Source: Microbacterium aurantiacum (lineage in GTDB: Bacteria; Actinomycetota; Actinomycetes; Actinomycetales; Microbacteriaceae). Taken from it: DNA of 64,000 nt. The notes below the pieces were generated by a model. The model was not told the DNA's origin and ran no database searches. It saw only the letters and a list, made by a program, of their open reading frames with translations. The translations under genes and the position numbers were made by a program. Numbering within the stretch: the first letter of the stretch is position 1; each line of letters opens with the position of its first letter. The stretch is from contig NZ_JAJPDW010000001.1 of the NCBI RefSeq assembly GCF_021654035.1, forward strand, positions 682,001 to 746,000. The letters are read 5' to 3'. This document shows positions 17,623 through 24,864 of the stretch, in pieces.

Positions 17623-18735
17623 TCAGTCGGCGGAGCGGATGATGATCGCCTCGGTCGGCGGGGCGGGGTCGGCCGCCGCGCCGACGTAGCCGATGATCTC
17701 GAGCAGCGCGTGGCGGAACACCGCGGGACGCTCCAGGTGCGCGGAGTGGCCCGCGCCCTCGACGGCGACCTCGGTGACCGTTCCGCCGCCCGCGGCGTAG
17801 CGGCCGAGGACATCGCGGGTCTGCGACACCATCTCCTGCGCGGGCGCGACGTCTTCGCCGGGCCAGCCGGGGACGATGCCCAGCTGGCCGAGGTAGTTGA
17901 GGTCGTAGAACGACGCGTCGGAGACGATCGCGTCCGCGGTGCCGTGGATCCACAGGATCGGAGGCTTCTCGGCCAGGTCGACGATCCCCGACACATCGAA
18001 GTACTGCGGGGCCATGGTGTTCAGCACGCCGTGGCGGCCGGCGGCGAAGCCCGGCCAGTTGTCGCTCGGCACCGCATCGCCGGGGTAGTTTCCGTCGGCG
18101 GTGGACGTGGTGAGCATCGATTCGACCCACACGTCCTCGTGGTCGGTGGTGTAGTCCGAGGCGACGTAGCCGGCGCGGAAGACGCTCCGGGGCGAGGTCT
18201 GCGCATCGTCGGAGGTGTCGTGGTCGATGAGGCGCTGGATGAAGTCGGGGTTCGCACCGCCGCCACCGCAGCCGGCATCGTCGTCGGTGAGGCGTGAGCC
18301 GTCACGGCGGGTGCCGCCGAAGCCGTAGGGCGACACCGGCGACTGCAGGGTCAGGCTCAGCACCGGGTGGTCGAGGGCATACTGCATGACGACGCCGCCG
18401 CCCATCGACCAGCCGACCAGATGCGCGACCGGGATGTCGAGCGCCTCGAGGGTCGCGTGCAGATCGTCGCTGAAGTCGCGGACGCCGCGGGTGGCGTCGA
18501 CCGGCGCGTGCTCCGAGCCGCCGAAGCCGCGCAGGTCGACCGCGATGGCGCGCAGGTCGCTCGGCAGGTCCTGCATGATCTCCTGCCAGAACAGCGCGGA
18601 GGACACATTCCCGTGGACGAACACGACCGTGCGGTCGGGCGGGGTCTGCGGGTCGTCGCCCGCGCGCTCCAGGATGTTCACGGTCAGGCGGTCGGTGTCG
18701 ACGATGCGAGACGTGATGCCGTCGAACAGGGTCAT
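17623..18735 (-). CDS. Alpha/beta-fold hydrolase
   Basis: 370 residues, a complete hydrolase fold: oxyanion loop HGNVSS at 41-46, nucleophile Ser110 in GWSMGGG, a long cap domain (about 130-270), and the catalytic His in EGAGHSAHLE near the C-terminus. No signal peptide. The cap is larger than in simple esterases, which fits epoxide hydrolase- or lipase-like members; the substrate is unknown. ACTATA at 18784-18789 reads as a TATAGT -10 box on the minus strand, about 48 bp before the ATG. It is not an obvious MenH because that family is smaller. Confidence 0.85.
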   Translation of the reverse strand: MTLFDGITSRIVDTDRLTVNILERAGDDPQTPPDRTVVFVHGNVSSALFWQEIMQDLPSDLRAIAVDLRGFGGSEHAPVDATRGVRDFSDDLHATLEALDIPVAHLVGWSMGGGVVMQYALDHPVLSLTLQSPVSPYGFGGTRRDGSRLTDDDAGCGGGGANPDFIQRLIDHDTSDDAQTSPRSVFRAGYVASDYTTDHEDVWVESMLTTSTADGNYPGDAVPSDNWPGFAAGRHGVLNTMAPQYFDVSGIVDLAEKPPILWIHGTADAIVSDASFYDLNYLGQLGIVPGWPGEDVAPAQEMVSQTRDVLGRYAAGGGTVTEVAVEGAGHSAHLERPAVFRHALLEIIGYVGAAADPAPPTEAIIIRSAD

Positions 18736-18868
18736 GCGAACCTCCGGTCTGCCGCGCCGGGCGTCGACGCCGCGGCGTTTTCGACTATAACCCTCGGTGC
18801 CTGTGCCCGCAGTGCGCGCCCCGCGGTGCGACCGTGCTGCGGCGTACCGGCCCTCCTACGATGAGGGG

Positions 18869-19717
18869 ATGGCTCATTCCCTTCCCTCGATCGCGATCCT
18901 CGGTGCCGGCTCGATGGGGGGTGCGATCCTCCAGGGCCTGCTCGCCTCGGGGCGGGCGTCCCGTGTGACCGTCACCAACCGCACCCGCGCGAAAGCCGAG
19001 GCGCTGACGGATGCCGCAGCCTCCGCATCCGCGGAGCTGGAGAGCATCGCGCTCGAGGTCGAGCCCGAGGGCAACGCCCGCGCCGCGGCATCCGCCGACA
19101 TCGTCCTCATCGGAGTGAAGCCGGGGATGGTGCCCGACCTCCTGGATGAGATCGCCCCGCACCTCCGCCCTGGCGCACGCGTCGTGAGCCTCGCCGCCGG
19201 CGTCACGATCGCGACGTTCGAGGCGCATCTTCCGGCCGGTGCGATCGTGCTGCGGTCGATGCCGAACACCCCTGCCGTCGTCGGCAAGGCCGTGACCGGA
19301 CTCGCGCCCGGATCCGCGGCGGCCCCGGATGACGTCGCGACCGTGCGGGCGGTGTTCGAGACGTGCGGCGCGGTCATCGAGGTCGGCGAAGAGCAGATCG
19401 ACGCGCTGTCGACCATCTCGGGTTCGGGTCCCGCCTACGTCTTCCTGCTCGTCGAGGAGCTGACGAAGGCCGCGGTGGCGAAGGGCTTCGGCGAGGCCGA
19501 CGCGCGGCTCATGGCCGAGCAGACCTTCATCGGTGCCGCCGCTCTCCTCGACGCCACGGGGGAGGACCCCGCCGAACTCCGTCGCCGCGTGACGAGTCCG
19601 AAGGGCACGACCGAGCGCGCCGTGGCGGTGTTGCAGGATGCCGACCTCGCCGGTGTCTTCGGACGGGCGACGGACGCCGCTCTCGTCCGCGCGAAAGAGC
19701 TCGCCGCCGGCGCCTGA
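18869..19717 (+). CDS. proC: Pyrroline-5-carboxylate reductase
   Basis: 282 residues. Reduces pyrroline-5-carboxylate to proline with NAD(P)H. Rossmann motif LGAGSMGGAI at 11-20, then VLIGVKPGMV, the SMPNTPAVVGKAVTG loop, and the conserved C-terminal helix region STISGSGPAYVFLLVEEL with LRRRVTSPKGTTERAV. ATG 18869 follows TACGAT with a 6-nt spacer (leaderless pattern). A strong hairpin terminator follows the gene. Confidence 0.95.
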   Translation: MAHSLPSIAILGAGSMGGAILQGLLASGRASRVTVTNRTRAKAEALTDAAASASAELESIALEVEPEGNARAAASADIVLIGVKPGMVPDLLDEIAPHLRPGARVVSLAAGVTIATFEAHLPAGAIVLRSMPNTPAVVGKAVTGLAPGSAAAPDDVATVRAVFETCGAVIEVGEEQIDALSTISGSGPAYVFLLVEELTKAAVAKGFGEADARLMAEQTFIGAAALLDATGEDPAELRRRVTSPKGTTERAVAVLQDADLAGVFGRATDAALVRAKELAAGA

Positions 19718-19736
19718 GGCTCCGCCCGCATCGGGA

Positions 19737-19784
19737 ACAGCGGAACGGCCGCCGACGCGAGTGCGTCCACGGCCGTTCCGCTGT
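19737..19784. terminator. Bidirectional hairpin terminator after proC
   Basis: A perfect 14-bp stem (ACAGCGGAACGGCC at 19737-19750, GGCCGTTCCGCTGT at 19771-19784) with an inner 5-bp stem GACGC/GCGTC in the loop. It lies between proC and the converging LamG fragment. No long T-run. Confidence 0.7.
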
Positions 19785-19793
19785 GTGGGGGGA

Positions 19794-20024
19794 TCAGTCC
19801 CGGTTGACCGGCAGCACCGCGGTGCGCGCGGTGCTGTTCGCGATCGGCGCGATCTTCAGCGCCGACGGGTCGCTCAGCGGCACGTCGATGAGCTGGTCGT
19901 CGACGCCGGCGTTGCCGAGGATCTCGGTGGCCGACAGCGACCGGCTGTACACCCGGATGTTGTCGTACCAGCCCTGGAAGAACGCGTCGCCCTCGTAGAA
20001 GGACCGACCGAGGTAGCCCAGCAG
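19794..20024 (-). pseudogene. C-terminal fragment of a LamG-like jelly-roll (concanavalin-type) protein
   Basis: About 77 residues ending at a TGA at 19794-19796. The segment GYLGRSFYEGDAFFQGWYDN plus IRVYSRSLSATEIL is the last part of a LamG/laminin-G-like jelly-roll, as found in secreted glycoside hydrolases and surface proteins that bind sugars. A short tail (SALKIAPIANSTARTAVLPVNRD) follows. Nothing upstream of residue GYLG belongs to this fold: at 20024/20025 the DNA switches to a plus-strand TrkA gene. The parent gene was therefore cut here. Confidence 0.65.
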
Positions 20025-20456
20025 GTCGGCGACGACGTCCAGGCGTCGATCCTCACCGCGTCGGTCCTGCTGCACCTGAACGTCCCGGTCATCTGGGCGA
20101 AGGCCATCGGCGAGCAGCACGGGCGCATCCTCGAGCAGCTGGGTGTGCACCACGTGATCTTCCCGGAGAAGGACATGGGGCGCCGCGTGGCGCATCTCGT
20201 CCGCGGCGCCGCGATGGATTACCTGGAGGTCGAGCGCGGCTACGCGATGGCGAAGATCTCGCCCCCGCAGGTCATCGGCGGCATCCCGCTCGGACAGACC
20301 GGTATCCGGAAGTCCCACGGCATCACCGTCACGGCGTACAAGACCCTTGCGGAGCAGTGGCGGAACGCCGACAACCAGACCGTCGTGAACGAGGGAGACA
20401 CGATTCTCATCGTCGGCCCCACCGCGCAGGTGGAGGCGTTCGCGCAGCTGCGCTGA
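20025..20456 (+). pseudogene. TrkA/KtrA-type potassium channel regulator, N-terminus missing
   Basis: 143 codons in frame from about VGDDVQASILTASVL to a TGA at 20456. It matches the second half of the RCK NAD-binding domain (VPVIWAKAIGEQHGRILEQLG, VIFPEKDMGRRVAHL) plus the RCK_C domain, and aligns along its length with the intact paralogue at 20478-21149. The GxGxxG nucleotide site and the first about 80 residues are absent and there is no start codon near the left end. It converges with the intact trkA 21 bp away. A fragment of a second TrkA gene. Confidence 0.75.
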
Positions 20457-20477
20457 GCGCGCGGCGCGGCGTCCGGG

Positions 20478-21149
20478 TCAGCGGTCGAGGGCGGCGAACC
20501 GCTCGATGTCGGAGTTCGTGCCCGACACGATGATGAGGTCGTGGTTGGTGACCACCGTGTTCGCCTCGGCGTAGCGGAACGGCCGCCCCGGGCTCTTCAC
20601 CCCGACGACGGTGACGTGGTACTTCGTGCGGACGCCGGACTCGTTCAGCCCCACGCCCCGGATGAACTTCGGCGGATACATCTTGGCCAGCACGAAGTCG
20701 TCGTCGAAGCGGATGAAGTCCAGCATCCGTCCGCTCACGAGGTGCGCGACGCGCTCGCCCGCCTCGCGCTCGGGATAGATGACGTGGTTCGCGCCGACGC
20801 GGGCGAGGATCTTGCCGTGCGACTGCGAGACCGCCTTCGCCCAGATCTGCGGGACCTTGAGGTCGACGAGGTTGGCGGTGATGAGGACGGACGCCTCGAT
20901 GAGGGATCCGACGGCGACCACCGCGACCTGGAAGTCCTGCGCGCCGATCTGCTTCAGCGCGTCGATGTTGCGTGCGTCGGCCTGGACGGTGTGGGTGACC
21001 CGGTCCGACCACTTCTGCACGAGTTCGAGGCTCTCGTCGATCGCGAGGACCTCGCGCTCAAGTCGATCGAGCTCGCCGGCGCACGCGGCGCCGAAGCGCC
21101 CCAGTCCGATCACGAGGACGGGGGCGTCGCTTCTGATCCGCTCAACCAA
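20478..21149 (-). CDS. TrkA/KtrA-type potassium uptake regulator
   Basis: 223 residues: a single RCK-N domain with nucleotide motif GLGRFG at about 15-20, then an RCK-C domain (SGRMLDFIRFDDDFVLAKM onward). By family knowledge it forms the cytosolic ring that gates a TrkH/KtrB channel in response to NAD(H) or ATP. It overlaps the upstream trkH-type gene by 8 nt, so the two are translationally coupled and probably form one transporter. Confidence 0.9.
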   Translation of the reverse strand: MVERIRSDAPVLVIGLGRFGAACAGELDRLEREVLAIDESLELVQKWSDRVTHTVQADARNIDALKQIGAQDFQVAVVAVGSLIEASVLITANLVDLKVPQIWAKAVSQSHGKILARVGANHVIYPEREAGERVAHLVSGRMLDFIRFDDDFVLAKMYPPKFIRGVGLNESGVRTKYHVTVVGVKSPGRPFRYAEANTVVTNHDLIIVSGTNSDIERFAALDR

Positions 21150-22581
21150 CGATGGGCCTCTCCACGGGCAGCGAATACAGCTGCGAACGGCTGGTCGCGG
21201 CCACCGCCGCGGCGAGTGTCACTGTACCAATGCGACCCATGAAGATGGTCGCTGCCAGGACGTATTGCGCGGCCTCGGGCGCCGACGCGGTCAGACCCGT
21301 CGACAGGCCCACGGTGCCGAAGGCGGATATGACGTCGAACAGCACATCCGAGACCGGCTCCTGACTGATCTGCGCCACGGTGATCGTCGACAGCGCCACG
21401 ATCGTGGCGCCCCATGCGACGACGGAGAGGGCGACGCGCTGGACGTCGCTCGGGATGCGGCGGCCGAAGGCCTGCACCGAGGGGCGGCCCTTCGCCTCCG
21501 ACAGCACCGCGAGGGCGAGGACGGCGAGGGTCGTCACCTTGATGCCGCCGGCGGTGGAGGCCGATCCGCCGCCGACGAACATCAGCATGCTGCCGACGAT
21601 CAACGACGACCCGTAGAGATCGCCGATCTCGACGACGGAGAATCCGCCGGAACGTGTCATGGCGGAGAGGAAGAACGCCTGGAACGTGGTGTCCCCGGCA
21701 TTCATCGAGCCGAAGGTGGCGGGGTTGTTGTACTCGAGGACGAGGAAGGCTGCCGCGCCGGCGAAGAACAGCGCGACGGTCGTGATGAGGGTGAGCTTCG
21801 TGTGCAGCGGCCACAGACGGATGTGCCAGACGTTCTTCCACAGCGCGTAGATGACCGGGAAGCCGATGCTGCCGAGGAAGACCCCGGCCATGAGCACCGT
21901 GAGGAGGAAGTAGTCATCGGCGAAGGGGACGAGGCCGCCGGGGTTGGGGGTGAAGCCGGTGTTGGTGAACGCCATCGCCGCGTAGAACGGCGCCTCCCAC
22001 AGCGCGTCCAAGGGGGCGATTCCGGCGAAGATCAGTGACGGGTAGAGGAGGATCGCGAGGATCAGCTCGATGAGGAGCGTCGACAGCGCGACGGTGCGCA
22101 GGAGCTGACCCACCTCGCCCAGGCGCACGGTCTGCCCCTCGTTCACGGGTCCGCCGTGGGTGCGCAGCGGGTTGCTGTCGCTCGCGGCGATGAGCTTCGC
22201 CCGGAGTCCGAGGCGCTTCGAGATCACGAGGCCGAGGATCGAGGCGAGGGTCAGCACGCCCATGCCGCCGATGTTCACGCCGATGAAGATGAACACCTTC
22301 CCCAGGGGTGAGAAGAAGGTCGCGACGTCGACGGTGGTGAGGCCGGTCACGCAGATCGTGGAGACGGCCATGAAGACGGCGTCGACGAGCGGAGCGGACT
22401 GGCCGGAGGTCGTCGCGGCCGGAAGCGACAGCAGGCCCGTGAAGAGGAGGACCAGCGAGGCGAAGACGAGGACGGCGAAGCGCGAGGGCGACGAGGTCGT
22501 GAGATGGCGGAAGTCGTCCCACAGGCCCCGGAGGGTCCGCGGACTCCGGGTGCTGCCGAAGCCCGAGGGATCCTTTGCCAT
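21142..22581 (-). CDS. TrkH/KtrB-family potassium transporter, membrane subunit
   Basis: 479 residues with about ten hydrophobic segments and the four degenerate pore (MPM) repeats of the superfamily: STICVTGLTTVD near the first pore loop, AMAFTNTGFTPNPGG near the second, SAMTRSGGFSVVE near the third and ISAFGTVGLSTGLT near the fourth. Each holds the selectivity Gly. Moves K+ or Na+ into the cell with the TrkA-type protein encoded downstream. The basic N-terminus is cytosolic. The start at 22581 lacks the leaderless box of its divergent neighbour. Confidence 0.92.
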   Translation of the reverse strand: MAKDPSGFGSTRSPRTLRGLWDDFRHLTTSSPSRFAVLVFASLVLLFTGLLSLPAATTSGQSAPLVDAVFMAVSTICVTGLTTVDVATFFSPLGKVFIFIGVNIGGMGVLTLASILGLVISKRLGLRAKLIAASDSNPLRTHGGPVNEGQTVRLGEVGQLLRTVALSTLLIELILAILLYPSLIFAGIAPLDALWEAPFYAAMAFTNTGFTPNPGGLVPFADDYFLLTVLMAGVFLGSIGFPVIYALWKNVWHIRLWPLHTKLTLITTVALFFAGAAAFLVLEYNNPATFGSMNAGDTTFQAFFLSAMTRSGGFSVVEIGDLYGSSLIVGSMLMFVGGGSASTAGGIKVTTLAVLALAVLSEAKGRPSVQAFGRRIPSDVQRVALSVVAWGATIVALSTITVAQISQEPVSDVLFDVISAFGTVGLSTGLTASAPEAAQYVLAATIFMGRIGTVTLAAAVAATSRSQLYSLPVERPIVG

Positions 22582-22650
22582 CCACCGCCCCTTCCGACGT
22601 TCGGCCGTGCGTCATGGTACTCCGCCCCGGGGCGCGACTACGCTGGTGCC

Positions 22651-23058
22651 ATGGCGGACATCTTCGACGTGATCGCGGACGGCACGCGTCGCGACATCCT
22701 GCAGATTCTGCTCGATCGCTCGACCGCGGGTGAGCGCGGGACGAGTGTGTCGCAGATCGTGCACGAGCTCGGCGCGAGCCAGCCGACCGTCTCCAAGCAC
22801 CTCAAGGTCCTGCGCGAGGCGCACCTCGTCTCGGTTCGCGAAGAGGGGCAGCACCGCTTCTACAGCCTGTCCGCCGGTCCGCTGGACGAGGTCGACGAGT
22901 GGCTCGTGCCGTTCCTGGACGACGTCGCCGCCGCCGACGAAGAGACCGTCGCCGGACTCCCGGACTCGGCCGCGCACGCCGCCGACGTGGTCGGTCGGGC
23001 AGCGGCATCCGCCAAGCACGCGTGGGAGAACGCGTGGTGGAAGCGGAACGGTCGCTGA
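22651..23058 (+). CDS. ArsR-family transcriptional regulator
   Basis: 135 residues. Winged helix-turn-helix: FDVIADGTRRDILQILLD (about 4-21), recognition helix SQPTVSKHLKVLREAHLV (about 46-63) and the wing VREEGQHRFYSLS. The metal-binding ELCVCDL of classic ArsR sensors is absent, so a non-metal ligand is likely. Acid-rich middle and a Trp-rich tail (AWENAWWKRNGR) follow. ATG 22651 is preceded by TACGCT with a 6-nt spacer (leaderless). It diverges from the trkH-type gene over 69 bp, which it might regulate. Confidence 0.88.
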   Translation: MADIFDVIADGTRRDILQILLDRSTAGERGTSVSQIVHELGASQPTVSKHLKVLREAHLVSVREEGQHRFYSLSAGPLDEVDEWLVPFLDDVAAADEETVAGLPDSAAHAADVVGRAAASAKHAWENAWWKRNGR

Positions 23059-23095
23059 GCGTTCCCCCGCCCTCGCGTCACACGGGTCACGCGTG

Positions 23096-23125
23096 TTTAC
23101 ACGTGTCCCACCGAGCCCCTAGAGT
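23096..23125 (+). promoter_or_regulatory. Candidate promoter of the BldC-like gene
   Basis: TTTACA (23096-23101) and TAGAGT (23120-23125) are spaced by 18 bp, about 30 bp before the BldC-like start. An imperfect palindrome GGGTCACGCGTGT...ACACGTGTCCC overlaps the -35 region and could be an operator. Confidence 0.5.
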
Positions 23126-23158
23126 GTGGTGAACAATCCTGGGGAAAGGGAATCGGTG

Positions 23159-23350
23159 ATGGCGGACATGCCCGACGTGCGCTTCCTCACCGTCGCCGAA
23201 GTCGCGGACATCATGCGCGTATCGAAGATGACGGTGTATCGACTCGTCCACTCGGGCGAGTTGCCCGCCGTGCGCTTCGGACGCTCGTATCGCGTGCCCG
23301 AGGCTGCGGTCACAGAGGCCTTGCAGCGGCCGATCGCCGACGTCGGCTAG
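23159..23350 (+). CDS. bldC: BldC-like MerR-type helix-turn-helix DNA-binding protein
   Basis: 63 residues, a single MerR-like winged helix (residues about 10-50: FLTVAEVADIMRVSKMTVYRL, then HSGELPAVRFGRSYRVP) as in Streptomyces BldC, a developmental regulator that binds direct repeats cooperatively. In non-sporulating actinobacteria its role is unclear. ATG 23159 (or GTG 23156) with GGGGAAAGGGAA upstream. The stop codon TAG (23348-23350) begins a TAGACT word, a possible -10 for the ribosomal protein gene that follows. Confidence 0.85.
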   Translation: MADMPDVRFLTVAEVADIMRVSKMTVYRLVHSGELPAVRFGRSYRVPEAAVTEALQRPIADVG

Positions 23351-23432
23351 ACTGATCCGAGGCATTTTTCCATCTGCCCGTTCCCGGACGTGATCGACAC
23401 ACGTCCAGACCCCTGACTTAGTGAGGTTTCCC

Positions 23433-23531
23433 GTGGGTTCAGTCATCAAGAAGCGCCGTAAGCGCATGGCGAAGAAGAAGCACCGCAAGCTGCTTCGGAA
23501 GACTCGCCACCAGCGCCGCAACAAGAAGTAA
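23433..23531 (+). CDS. bS22-like small ribosomal protein (AURKAIP1/COX24-domain), 32 aa
   Basis: A 32-codon gene (GTG 23433 to TAA 23529-23531) encoding a basic peptide: [18 protein letters not shown], then [13 protein letters not shown]. This is the 30S protein bS22/AURKAIP1-COX24 found in actinobacteria, usually right after a bldC-like gene as here. More than half of the residues are Lys or Arg, which fits rRNA binding. GAGG lies 8 nt upstream. It is short enough to be missed by length-filtered gene finders. Confidence 0.9.
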   Translation: MGSVIKKRRKRMAKKKHRKLLRKTRHQRRNKK

Positions 23532-23544
23532 GCGGCATCGCACC

Positions 23545-23583
23545 AAGCGCCCCCGATCGGCATCTGCCATCAGTGGGGCGCTT
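23545..23583 (+). terminator. Hairpin terminator after bS22
   Basis: AAGCGCCCC (23545-23553) pairs perfectly with GGGGCGCTT (23575-23583), 14 nt after the stop codon. No strong T-run follows. Confidence 0.6.
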
Positions 23584-23644
23584 CGTGTCTGTCCCCTCAG
23601 CCTGTTCCTGTCGCCCACGTCCTCTGTCTCTCCGGGAGCACACG

Positions 23645-23941
23645 ATGAAGTCCATCACCGTCCAGCAGCTGCGCGAGCGGGTCGACATCCCGCTCATCGA
23701 CGTCCGCGAGACCGACGAGTACGCTGCAGGTCATGTCCCCGGCGCGGTCAACCTGCCGATGTCGACGATCGGAGAGCACCTCGACGAACTGCCCGAGGGT
23801 CCCTTCGACGTCATCTGCGCGATGGGAGGACGCTCTGCACGCGTCGTCGAGGCGCTCGAAGCGCGGGGGCACGATGTGACCAATGTCGACGGCGGCACCA
23901 ACGGGTGGGCCGCCGAGGGCTACCCCCTCGACCGCCCTTGA
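23645..23941 (+). CDS. Rhodanese-like sulfurtransferase domain protein
   Basis: 98 residues, one rhodanese domain. The active-site loop is VICAMGGRS with Cys58; the start shows the usual IDVRETDEYAAGHVPGAVNLP. Expected to carry a persulfide on Cys58. It overlaps the glutaredoxin-like gene by 4 nt, so the two proteins are probably co-translated. ATG 23645. Confidence 0.9.
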   Translation: MKSITVQQLRERVDIPLIDVRETDEYAAGHVPGAVNLPMSTIGEHLDELPEGPFDVICAMGGRSARVVEALEARGHDVTNVDGGTNGWAAEGYPLDRP

Positions 23942-24189
23942 CCACGCTCACCCTCATCGGCAAGCCCGACTGCCACCTCTGCGACGTGGCGCGGGAGGTC
24001 GTCGAGACCGTCGTGTCCGACCTCGACGAGAACGACATCGAGATCGTCGAGCTCTCGATCCACGACGATCCCGCGCTCTACGCGCAGTGGTGGGAGAAGA
24101 TCCCCGTCGTGCTCATCGACGACCGCCTCCACGCGCACTGGCGCGTCTCACCGGACCGGCTGCGCGCCGCCCTCGACGTCGCCGACTGA
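23938..24189 (+). CDS. Glutaredoxin-like (DUF836-type) thiol protein
   Basis: 83 residues from TTG 23938, whose TTGA overlaps the rhodanese stop codon. Thioredoxin-fold start TLTLIGKPDCHLC with the redox pair Cys12-x-x-Cys15, then the cis-Pro segment KIPVVLIDDRLH. Pairs functionally with the rhodanese gene as a thiol/persulfide exchange partner (inference). Confidence 0.85.
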   Translation: MTTLTLIGKPDCHLCDVAREVVETVVSDLDENDIEIVELSIHDDPALYAQWWEKIPVVLIDDRLHAHWRVSPDRLRAALDVAD

Positions 24190-24218
24190 CCCCGCGCCCG
24201 CCGGCCGCCGGCGGACGC

Positions 24219-24263
24219 TCAGGGGGCGTCGAGATCGGTGCGAATGTGCGCCGCCATCGCGTC
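24219..24263 (-). pseudogene. 3' end of an unidentified minus-strand gene (about 15 codons)
   Basis: A minus-strand frame ends with DAMAAHIRTDLDAP and a TGA at 24219-24221, with plausible codon use. To its right the DNA becomes rhodopsin sequence on the plus strand. Too short to identify; a regulator tail is one guess. Listed because it marks one edge of a junction near 24263. The remainder of 24190-24262 holds nothing else recognisable. Confidence 0.3.
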
Positions 24264-24265
24264 GA

Positions 24266-24835
24266 GCGCGTCCACGCGTGCTGCCGCGATATCGCACGGC
24301 CCTGACGATCGCCGCGCACCACTACTTCCGCATCTTCGCCTCGTTCACCGAAGCCTTCGAGACCGAGACCCCCGGCGGCTTGGGCGACTTCTCGCAGGCG
24401 GTGGGTGTCGGATTCAACGAGGGCTACCGCTACGTGGACTGGCTCCTGACCGTTCCGTTGCTGCTGGTGGAGCTGGTCGCCGTCCTCGCCCTCACGCGCA
24501 AGGCCCAGAGCAGGCTCCTGTGGATGCTCGTCCCGGCATCGATCCTCATGATCGTCTTCGGATACCCGGGTGAGATCAGCTCCGATATGGCGACCCGGAC
24601 GATCTGGGGCATCCTCTCCACGATCCCGTTCCTGTTCATCCTCTACGTCCTGTTCGTCGAGCTGACCAAGTCCCTCGCGGTGCAGCCCGTGCAGGTGCGG
24701 CGGACGCTCAGCAACCTCCGCTGGCTGCTCCTGCTCAGCTGGGGTGTCTACCCCATCGCGTATCTGCTGCCGTCGTTCGCGCGGGTCGAGGAGGGGCACG
24801 CCGGGGAGAAGGCGCCCGCCGCGTCGCGTCGCTGA
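24266..24835 (+). pseudogene. Microbial (proton-pump-type) rhodopsin remnant lacking helices A and G
   Basis: The frame carries ARPRVLPRYRTALTI (A-B loop), HHYFRIF (helix B, with the His known from proteorhodopsins), EGYRYVDWLLTVPLLLVEL (helix C, with the Asp counter-ion in YVDW), then helices D-E (GYPGEISSDMATRTIWGILS, then IPFLFILYVLFVEL) and helix F (LLLLSWGVYPIAYLLP). Helix A and any start codon are missing, about seven residues of helix B are missing, and helix F runs directly into a C-terminal-tail-like SFARVEEGHAGEK. Helix G with the retinal-binding Lys is therefore absent and the product could not bind retinal. Frame is kept across both internal losses. Confidence 0.75.
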
Positions 24836-24864
24836 CCTGCTGTCGGGGAGCCCGAAGGTGAGGC

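Noticed and set aside
17623-18735. MenH (SHCHC synthase) candidate
   Set aside because: It has the alpha/beta hydrolase triad but is about 100 residues too long, with a large cap, and lies far from the men genes.
20025-20456. Second working TrkA subunit
   Set aside because: No start codon near its left end and no GxGxxG site; it is a fragment.
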